Assembly: GCA_029882955.1 (NCBI GenBank)
Contig: JAOUJX010000073.1
Span: 1-12,784, forward strand
Direction of reading: 5' to 3'
Length of the DNA: 12,784 bases
From: Gammaproteobacteria bacterium
GTDB lineage: Bacteria > Pseudomonadota > Gammaproteobacteria > GCA-001735895
Positions 1 through 5,823 of the stretch are shown here, piece by piece. Positions within the stretch are counted from its first letter, which is position 1; the number at the start of each line of letters is the position of its first letter. A program made the translations under genes and the position numbers. The notes under the pieces are model-generated. The model did no database searches, was not told the origin of the DNA, and saw only the letters and a program-made list of their open reading frames with translations.

Positions 1-147
1 AAATTTTCCCTGAACTATTTTCATTGCGAAATTTCTTGGCGCGCTTTCTGTTGCTTTCCAGTCAAATTTGTTAGCCATAGTAGTTCCACATGCAGTAAGT
101 GTAGTAATGAGAAGCAATTTAGTTAAGGACATAATTAGGTTATCCAT
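1..147 (-). CDS. Lipoprotein, N-terminal 49 codons only; probable immunity protein of the Tle1-like lipase
   Basis: The frame runs open to base 1, so the 3' part is missing. It begins MDNLIMSLTKLLLITTLTAC. This is a short hydrophobic signal followed by a lipobox LTAC with Cys20 as lipidation site, then GTTMANKFDWKATESAPRNF. The ATG at 147 overlaps the lipase stop by eight bases (ATGGATAA) with a weak GAAGAA purine run before it. ATG 132 (MSLTKLLL...) is an alternative that removes the acidic residue from the signal. Periplasmic lipoproteins directly after Tle lipases are commonly their immunity proteins. The FDW...AP sequence recalls DUF2931 lipoproteins, but too little is visible to be sure. 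GC is only about 35-38% in the two lines counted by hand. Confidence 0.7.
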   Translation of the reverse strand, partial: MDNLIMSLTKLLLITTLTACGTTMANKFDWKATESAPRNFAMKIVQGKF

Positions 148-1459
148 AATATGTTCTTCGAGTCCGTTGGTAGTTCCGAAATCGTGGTGCATGAGCGATA
201 GACAGGTGAGCCGAAAAGTGCAAATGATCGTGACGCAGCTCTTTCAACCAGCCTTCATTATGGAGCCAGTCTTGCGCTTTTGAATTTTCCCCAATGTTTG
301 ATATATAGCCTTCTATCTTCTCTCGTGCACTATTTAATTTTGAACTCACCTTTTCGTCTGACTCCAATTCATCCTTTAAAGATATCCCACTCTCTCCCGC
401 AAACCGAGCCATAACATGCAAAGGTATCCGACTATATTCATTTGAAATTTTCTCTCGCGTAACTTCAACCGTATACTCATCAAATCCCGAAGGGTCTATT
501 GACGGTGTATGCACGATTTTAATTTCGCCTTCGTTGTACCAGCCTGATTCTATTAATCGCTTCTTTTCCTGTTCGGCACTTTGTTGACTTAATGACCAGT
601 AAATGCCCATGTTTTTTTCGCTTGGTTTCCCAGACGCCGGCGCTCGATAACCGCCCCCGATATCAGAATGAACCCCGGGTAAAAAATATTGCCGTCCCTT
701 ATATCCAGCGCTTTCAATCGAAGTCAGATTGAATTTTTTCCGATGCTCTTCTGCTGCGGCGAGCTGTATCACTTTCTTAGCTTGATTAATGGCTGTCAAA
801 TTTAAATCGGAGGTATCGTTCGAATAAATAATGCCATGCGACGCCACTGTATCGTATAAACCCGCAAAACAGACTTCTACTTTTTCAATCTCATAACCCT
901 TCTCTTCAATTCTTGTTTTTATGGGGTTTTTACCCGTGCTGAGCACTTCATAGATACAGTTTCTTGCACCTGCGGCTCCTCGACTAAAGCCAAAAACATC
1001 AGCTGTCAAAATTTCAATCACAGTCCCTTTTTTTATTTTTTGTTCTATTTGATCAACCGCATCTTCTATCCCTTTTTCAACCTTCTTGGTAATGCCCGTC
1101 TTTCCCGTACCAAAAGCATACCCTCTTAATGCATCAGCTTTCCTGTCATCGGTGCCTGGTCCCTCGGTATATGAAGACAATGAAACCTGATAACCTGTGG
1201 CATCATCAATATATCGTTCCATCTTGGCAATATTGGTGTAATCACCTTCGTAGCTATTGTCACCTCCCTTATATTTCTGATAGATAGCATTGCTGCCGGG
1301 ATTTTTTTCGTCTTCGATACGTTGATCAATATTGATTCGATTATTCAAAGTGCCATCAAAAAACAGGCTAATACGCACTTTGACTTTCTTTATTTCCTCT
1401 TCTTTTTTTTCGACTTCATCGGGCGGTGTTACGAAAGCCGACTCTCCCAATTGACTCAT
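140..1459 (-). CDS. Tle1-type T6SS phospholipase effector (DUF2235-like alpha/beta hydrolase)
   Basis: Predicted antibacterial lipase that hydrolyses membrane phospholipids after T6SS delivery. The 439 residues show RISLFFDGTLNN (29-40, the family's FFDGT block), the nucleophile elbow DVFGFSRGAAGAR (154-166, probable Ser159 in GxSxG), CFAGLYDTVASHG (197-209), LPGVHSDIGGGY (260-271, probable acid Asp266) and HLHFSAH (412-418, probable catalytic His414). The triad assignment comes from family patterns, not a structure. A charged segment (EKKEEEIKKVKV, 18-29) precedes the fold. There is no signal peptide, PAAR domain or transmembrane helix, so export must rely on the separate tip and adaptors encoded just upstream. 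Several hand-counted lines here are only 32-40% GC, against 52-57% in the TIGR02270 gene, consistent with an exchangeable cargo. Its TAA overlaps the downstream lipoprotein start. Confidence 0.9.
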   Translation of the reverse strand: MSQLGESAFVTPPDEVEKKEEEIKKVKVRISLFFDGTLNNRINIDQRIEDEKNPGSNAIYQKYKGGDNSYEGDYTNIAKMERYIDDATGYQVSLSSYTEGPGTDDRKADALRGYAFGTGKTGITKKVEKGIEDAVDQIEQKIKKGTVIEILTADVFGFSRGAAGARNCIYEVLSTGKNPIKTRIEEKGYEIEKVEVCFAGLYDTVASHGIIYSNDTSDLNLTAINQAKKVIQLAAAEEHRKKFNLTSIESAGYKGRQYFLPGVHSDIGGGYRAPASGKPSEKNMGIYWSLSQQSAEQEKKRLIESGWYNEGEIKIVHTPSIDPSGFDEYTVEVTREKISNEYSRIPLHVMARFAGESGISLKDELESDEKVSSKLNSAREKIEGYISNIGENSKAQDWLHNEGWLKELRHDHLHFSAHLSIAHAPRFRNYQRTRRTYYG

Positions 1460-2553
1460 GATTGACTCCTTAGCTGATCTGTATCGACTGGGATTCTCTG
1501 CATTAGTATCGCTGCTCTTGCGGCCCCATCCGAAGAGCAATACACCAGACTGGTAGTTGAAGCGGGGTTTGTATTATGTATGGTTGCCGATAAGGCCATC
1601 ATTACAGGACCCAGGGCCACGCCTATGTCGCCAAAACAATCAACAGGGTGCTCTAGAGAAACTTTCTCATGGAAGGCCTGTTTATTTCGCAGCATTGCTA
1701 CACCATACTCTTTCGAACAGAATTTTTCGCCATTCATACTGGAAAAAATATGATTCACCGGAACACCTTCAAACCCCAATAAAGCTTTCTTTACAGCAAT
1801 ATCGAGGCCTTCGCCTTTATAGGGTAGATCACTATATAAATGGCCCGATTCATTCCCAACCCCAGGTTCATATACGCAAATTACATGCTGATTCATTTCA
1901 ATCGCTAGTTTTTTATTTCGAGTCAGTAATATAAATCCCGCACCCTCTCCCGGTACAAAACCGTCACTATTGCTTAATGAAAGCAGTCGAGCGGATTGAT
2001 CTAGTTCATTTAATCGTGGGCATTGGAAATAACTGTCACTGCCACCAAGCAACACATAATCATGCGATTGCTCGTACAGGTATCGCATGGCTATATCGAC
2101 CGCTTCTATGCCGCCTGAACGGCCGGTAAAGATACTGTGCAGATATTCTTTTTGAAAAGGTAAGTTCTTCTGTGCAAGAAGGTTGGCCTTAAGCGATTCA
2201 GGAAAACTGTGTTCAGCATTGGGTAGTGGTTCTGGAAAGGCCAGCACAAGGGGGACCGGGCGAATTAGTTCGACTTGAGGAAGAGATTCCCTGATCGCAG
2301 TTACAGCCATTTTTATTACACGTTCGTGTTGTGCGCCATAATAATCCCCTTCATCAATTTCCATATCGACTGAGGCAAAAAATTCGTCTGGTACCAGGCT
2401 CATGGTTACCGGCTCATCGTTCTGTCCATAAAAATCCGAAACTGCATATCCGCTAATCCCGGCCCTAACTGCAGCCGCTGTCATCCCAACATTTGCTCCA
2501 ACCGGTGTAACCATCCCCATGCCAGCAATATAGGCGACCTGTTTTTCATCCAT
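1456..2553 (-). CDS. Beta-ketoacyl-synthase-fold (thiolase-like) protein lacking the usual catalytic residues
   Basis: The fold is recognisable from the N-terminal YIAGMGMVTPVGAN (8-21), the core block DGFVPGEGAGFILL (197-210) and the late SSDGAARAAIL (340-350). At 365 residues it is shorter than FabF-type enzymes (about 410). At the nucleophile position, where active enzymes have TACTSG, it reads FTGRSG (142-147), so the cysteine is absent. Around the first catalytic histidine (HGTGTPLGD in enzymes) it reads NGEKFCSKE (274-282). Around the second (GHTLGAAG) it reads GDIGVALG (308-315). It is therefore probably not a condensing enzyme. ATG 2553 follows AAGGTGA and overlaps the previous gene by eight bases (ATGGATGA); its own stop overlaps the lipase start as ATGA. 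Position between TIGR02270 and the lipase suggests a structural or loading role, which is inference. Confidence 0.82.
   Translation of the reverse strand: MDEKQVAYIAGMGMVTPVGANVGMTAAAVRAGISGYAVSDFYGQNDEPVTMSLVPDEFFASVDMEIDEGDYYGAQHERVIKMAVTAIRESLPQVELIRPVPLVLAFPEPLPNAEHSFPESLKANLLAQKNLPFQKEYLHSIFTGRSGGIEAVDIAMRYLYEQSHDYVLLGGSDSYFQCPRLNELDQSARLLSLSNSDGFVPGEGAGFILLTRNKKLAIEMNQHVICVYEPGVGNESGHLYSDLPYKGEGLDIAVKKALLGFEGVPVNHIFSSMNGEKFCSKEYGVAMLRNKQAFHEKVSLEHPVDCFGDIGVALGPVMMALSATIHNTNPASTTSLVYCSSDGAARAAILMQRIPVDTDQLRSQS
1466..1471 (-). promoter_or_regulatory. Shine-Dalgarno site AAGGAG fixing the lipase start
   Basis: On the minus strand AAGGAG lies six bases before ATG 1459. That ATG overlaps the previous stop as ATGA. 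This decides for 1459 over the longer frame beginning at 1540, whose extra 27 codons lie inside the upstream gene. Confidence 0.85.
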
Positions 2554-3817
2554 CGATAGTCACCTTTGCACGAGTGTTCGGTAAGGGCACATTCAAATCG
2601 AAGAAGGCCAGTTCCAGAGCCGCCGCATGCCTTTGTCGTTGATTAGCTGTTTTTAGCTTGTCCCTGAGAAGTTTGGGCTCGATACTTCTTCCCATAAAAT
2701 AACGTTGTCCGGCGATAAAATTGCGGCCATGATTTATCCAGATGTTTTTTATTTTTTCAACAGCTGGCCATGGCAAATTTTCGTCTTCATCGAGACTAAC
2801 ATCGTCATCGTCTGGATCATCGTTTGGATGATCAGGCAGGAATTCAGTATGACTGTTGATCAAATCGTATTGTTCAAGAACGATGCCGGTTATGTTAGTA
2901 AACGATTCCGCTGCCAGGCGGGAGTCAGCGGGAAACTCCATTTTTGAGATCAACCAGTTGACCGCATGGGGGTCGCCCAGCACCCCGGTGGCCTTTACGA
3001 CTGCACGAGATTGATTGCCATCTTTACCCAGTTCCGCTATCCACTGCCTGCTCTGATCGATAGTTAATACTCTGAACGCAATATTGATCGCTTTCTGCTG
3101 ATGAGGGTTTTCGTTAAAAACATAGGGCTTTAAGTTTTCTACCGCATTACGATTTCCCAATAAAATTCCGGACCAGTGCGACCAGAAACGAATATCAGGC
3201 TGTCTGGAATTCATAGCTGAATTGAGATACGGCATTAAATCCTGTCGACGAATTTCACCAATCAAACGTAGTGCTCGACTATAAAGTTTTTCGTGTTGCC
3301 TGCAATCGTCACGGTCGAGAATTCGTGCTAGCGCTTCTCCGGGATTTTGCCGACGCACACTACAGGCTGCGAGAGCCAGATACTTATGATTCAGGTCCTT
3401 ACTCCCCAGTAATTTTTCTATCCAGCTCTGTATCAGTTTTTCCGGGAGCCATCCCAGCGCCGAGATTAATCCTTTTTCGGTTTCTGCGTTGGCCAGCCCC
3501 ACCTCGATCACTGTCTGGATATTTTTCACGTCGTGACTGCGGAAGGCGAGAATAGCGGCGGTAAAAGTGTTACCGGATTCCTGTAATTCCAGTGCGTCGA
3601 GGCATATTGGCCAGCTCTGCTCAATTGAAATCATCAGGCCATCGAGTTGGGCATCGATACGATGTTCAAGTTCCTGGATATCTTCTCTAGCATAGTGCGG
3701 TTGCTCAACAGCTATGGAGCGTAATAACCACAAATACGACGCGTTATCTGCAAACTGTTCAAATATTTCAACGTAGGCCTTGATGAGGTTTTGTGGATGT
3801 GGAGTCGCTGTGCTCAT
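2546..3817 (-). CDS. TIGR02270 family T6SS-associated protein (HEAT-like)
   Basis: Family of about 400-430 residues recurrent in vgrG/DUF2169/DUF4150 clusters; its biochemical role is unknown. The 423 residues are mostly helical and read like HEAT repeats: an N-terminal block (YLWLLRSIAVEQPHY, 28-42), the pair FTAAILAFRS and LISALGWLPEKLIQSWIEKL (85-136), LALAACSVRRQNPGEAL (147-163), SRALRLIGEIRRQDLMPYL (180-198), IRFWSHWSGILLGNR (209-223), and VVKATGVLGDPHAVNWLI (273-290). A strongly acidic insert (329-346, PDHPNDDPDDDDVSLDED) interrupts the C-terminal part. I chose ATG 3817. A TTG at 3838 adds seven residues and would overlap the previous stop as TTGA. No signal peptide or membrane segment is present, so it is cytoplasmic. 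Its last eight bases overlap the following gene. A scaffold or loading role is inferred from position only. Confidence 0.82.
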   Translation of the reverse strand: MSTATPHPQNLIKAYVEIFEQFADNASYLWLLRSIAVEQPHYAREDIQELEHRIDAQLDGLMISIEQSWPICLDALELQESGNTFTAAILAFRSHDVKNIQTVIEVGLANAETEKGLISALGWLPEKLIQSWIEKLLGSKDLNHKYLALAACSVRRQNPGEALARILDRDDCRQHEKLYSRALRLIGEIRRQDLMPYLNSAMNSRQPDIRFWSHWSGILLGNRNAVENLKPYVFNENPHQQKAINIAFRVLTIDQSRQWIAELGKDGNQSRAVVKATGVLGDPHAVNWLISKMEFPADSRLAAESFTNITGIVLEQYDLINSHTEFLPDHPNDDPDDDDVSLDEDENLPWPAVEKIKNIWINHGRNFIAGQRYFMGRSIEPKLLRDKLKTANQRQRHAAALELAFFDLNVPLPNTRAKVTIDG

Positions 3818-3834
3818 GATAGGTCGGCAGGCAG

Positions 3835-4215
3835 TCAACCCATGATGTTTTTCTTATTATGGAATAAGGGATCACCCAGCCGACACACATTCTTACCTTC
3901 GAACTTTACATCGAAGGAATACATCATGAATTCGCATTCAGCGGTTATTGTGCCACTGACGATACCTTTTCTATTTCCGGGCTCATCACCGCTACTCTTG
4001 CTGTACTGAGCTCCTTTGACCATTGGCATTTTACCATCAGTCTGTACCGACTTAGCCCCCCCGCTAGTATCGGACGACTTGCCAATATTCGGGTAAGGTA
4101 TCGGCACAACAGGTTTCCCGACTTTGGTCAAACAAACATCGGGAAAAACAATGCTCTTACCACCACTCCCTTTGTGGACAATCCCTCTCGAATTTGCAAA
4201 TGTTGATTGAGCCAT
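3835..4215 (-). CDS. DUF4150 PAAR-like spike-tip protein
   Basis: Small PAAR-like protein expected to sharpen the VgrG trimer and link it to adaptor and effector. The 126 residues carry the family signatures VFPDVCLTKVG (23-33), PIPYPNIGKSSDT (38-50), SGDEPGNRKGIVSG (75-88), MMYSFDVKFEGKNVCRLGDP (97-116) and a terminal NKK. There is no C-terminal toxin fusion, unlike many DUF4150 proteins, so the effector is a separate polypeptide here. AAAGGAA lies six bases before the ATG. The gene follows DUF2169 by 35 bases, and its TGA touches the start region of the next gene (a TTGA overlap is possible there). The cysteines and histidines are not in a canonical PAAR zinc arrangement that I can verify. 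Confidence 0.9.
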   Translation of the reverse strand: MAQSTFANSRGIVHKGSGGKSIVFPDVCLTKVGKPVVPIPYPNIGKSSDTSGGAKSVQTDGKMPMVKGAQYSKSSGDEPGNRKGIVSGTITAECEFMMYSFDVKFEGKNVCRLGDPLFHNKKNIMG

Positions 4216-4250
4216 TACTATTTCCTTTCTGCTGCAATATTAAATCGGTC

Positions 4251-5243
4251 CTAATGCTTCAGGCTGACTGTTATTTCCTCAATTCTGAGTGCTTTTTTAT
4301 CGCAAGGATAAGCAGCCCTCCAGCCCATACTTAGCTGTAACAAGTTTGGTTCGATATGTAATGTTTCCAGCTTAAATGATTCGCTATCGACACGATTGCC
4401 GACTTTGAATCCGGATGACAGCTGTAACCTGGGTAGATCAAATCTAAGTTCGCCATTGGGATGCATGCCAGAAATATAGACCGACTCCCCGCCCTGCATA
4501 TATTCTGGATAAATTAAATCCGGATGTGCCATATTGAAAAAACGACTGTCGAAATCGTCAGGTAAATAAGGTGCGCGCTGTGTCTGCCACATTTGGTCAT
4601 AGGTGCCGACATAATCCGCTCTTGGTTGCCAGGCAGGGGAACAGTAACCGAAACAGGCTGGTGGTGGCTCATTGGCGGGATCGCCGATCAACTGCGCAGG
4701 ATCTTCCAGATTTGGTAAGGGCACGCCATTCATTTCCTTAACACTACGACCACCGGCATAGCCACAACCCACCGGATTACGTTCCTCGACGGACTCAACC
4801 CGACCCTTATTTATATACTGACCTCCAAATGCTCTTTCGTATACCAATGGCATTGTCTCGAATGGCACCGGATCGTTAACTCGGCCATCAACCCATTGGC
4901 GGTCTCCATACACTCTGACCATCTTGCTAACCCGTCCCACTGCCAGGCTGACATCGAGTTGCTTAACTATTTCCCTACCAGGAGCACAGGCCAGACCGGT
5001 CATCACGACATCAGTTGACGGCTTACCTATATGGTAATCAGAGGCCAGTTTCAGACTGGAGTTTTTCGGTTCGTCCCAGTAAACATCAGCTTCGACAGGT
5101 GGCATCTGTTCATCTAGCAAAGTCCACTGAGGCCCGATATTAAAACTCGACCTGACCATGACATATAAAGTATCGACACCCTGCTGATTTGGAAACAAAG
5201 CTATAGAAGCGGCGAATGGAGTTTTGTTATTTAGTTGAAGCAT
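4251..5243 (-). CDS. DUF2169 family T6SS adaptor protein
   Basis: DUF2169 proteins are encoded with PAAR-like/DUF4150 effectors and, where studied (the Agrobacterium Tde2 locus), act as adaptors that load cargo onto VgrG. The 330 residues show the family blocks in order: MLQLNNKTPFAA (1-12), VYGDRQW (111-117), YERAFGG (135-141), NPVGCGYAGG (156-165), LPNLEDPAQLI (176-186), FGYCSPAWQPR (198-208), GTYDQMW (213-219), LPDDFDSRFFN (227-237), and a late GELRFDLPRL. A longer form starting at 5306 exists. The ATG at 5243 is preferred because the family sequence begins there and it avoids overlapping the previous gene by 41 bases. Its Shine-Dalgarno site is weak, so translation may depend on the upstream gene, which stops 22 bases before. 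It probably chaperones the PAAR-like protein and/or the lipase. Confidence 0.9.
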   Translation of the reverse strand: MLQLNNKTPFAASIALFPNQQGVDTLYVMVRSSFNIGPQWTLLDEQMPPVEADVYWDEPKNSSLKLASDYHIGKPSTDVVMTGLACAPGREIVKQLDVSLAVGRVSKMVRVYGDRQWVDGRVNDPVPFETMPLVYERAFGGQYINKGRVESVEERNPVGCGYAGGRSVKEMNGVPLPNLEDPAQLIGDPANEPPPACFGYCSPAWQPRADYVGTYDQMWQTQRAPYLPDDFDSRFFNMAHPDLIYPEYMQGGESVYISGMHPNGELRFDLPRLQLSSGFKVGNRVDSESFKLETLHIEPNLLQLSMGWRAAYPCDKKALRIEEITVSLKH

Positions 5244-5265
5244 AGCTGAGCAGCGCCATCCATGT

Positions 5266-5817
5266 TCAATTGACCTGAACCGAACCACCGAGAATTCGAT
5301 TAACACCAGTGGAGCGATTAAGAATATATTTCCCCCTGATTAAAATCTTACCCGCTTTGGTCAGTGTAATACTGGCTTCGCCGCATTTTAATACCACTTC
5401 TTCACGACCTTCCAGAACCACCCTGTTACCATCTATTGTGGCGTTTATATCTGCATCTTGATTAATGCATTTGGTCTCACTGGTGGATTGTTGATCGATT
5501 TCATCCGAAGCTTTTTCTACTTGAAAACCGTCAATCAGACTCTGTAATGGGCTGTGGATTAACCCAATAATAAGTGGGCTTCTCAAATCTCCCCGGGTAA
5601 ATAGTAGTGCTACCTGGCGGCCGGTATGATCCGTGTTTACAGGCATTGTTGACATTGCAGGAATCGCATCGTCTGCCAGGTTTTGCGGAAAATTGACCAG
5701 AGGCTCACCGGCGTCGGATAATCCTTCTAATTGACCAACAACCACCTCTCCCGCTGCGAGTTCTGTCACCGGTTGGAGGACAGGTTTATCGACTAGTTTG
5801 TCTTCGGGAAAATTCAT
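5266..5817 (-). CDS. DUF6484 protein, gp5/VgrG-like short spike-associated protein
   Basis: A 183-residue protein with a DUF6484-type domain (about 24-90) found beside vgrG genes; its role is not established. The C-terminal part (about 133-183) reads VVLKCGEASITLTKAGKILI and ends GGSVQVN. This parallels the VgrG tip, which reads IVLKSGSASITMKSNGDITI and ends KGSKVSTN. The segment GRQVALLF..GDLRSPLIIG (66-85) parallels GMEVVVNF..GDPDRPIVTG of the VgrG OB-fold. It therefore looks like an OB-fold joined to a beta-tip without the gp27 base. The ATG lies six bases after the vgrG stop and has no clear Shine-Dalgarno site, suggesting coupling to vgrG. Residues 95-125 form a polar, probably flexible linker. 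The function, perhaps spike extension or docking of the PAAR-like tip, is inferred. Confidence 0.75.
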   Translation of the reverse strand: MNFPEDKLVDKPVLQPVTELAAGEVVVGQLEGLSDAGEPLVNFPQNLADDAIPAMSTMPVNTDHTGRQVALLFTRGDLRSPLIIGLIHSPLQSLIDGFQVEKASDEIDQQSTSETKCINQDADINATIDGNRVVLEGREEVVLKCGEASITLTKAGKILIRGKYILNRSTGVNRILGGSVQVN

Positions 5818-5823
5818 AAATAT

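Noticed and set aside
1126..1329. 67-codon minus-strand frame inside the lipase gene
   Set aside because: It overlaps the strongly supported lipase frame, has no family motif and no ribosome site, and is a shadow.
1460..1540. N-terminal extension of the lipase from 1540
   Set aside because: It lies within the previous gene; AAGGAG and the ATGA overlap identify ATG 1459 as the start.
1557..1934. 125-codon plus-strand frame opposite the ketosynthase-fold gene
   Set aside because: The opposite strand encodes recognisable family motifs across the same bases; the plus-strand product has no recognisable features.
5244..5306. N-terminal extension of the DUF2169 protein from ATG 5306
   Set aside because: The 21 extra residues lie inside the DUF6484 gene and do not resemble the family, which begins at MLQLNNKTPF.
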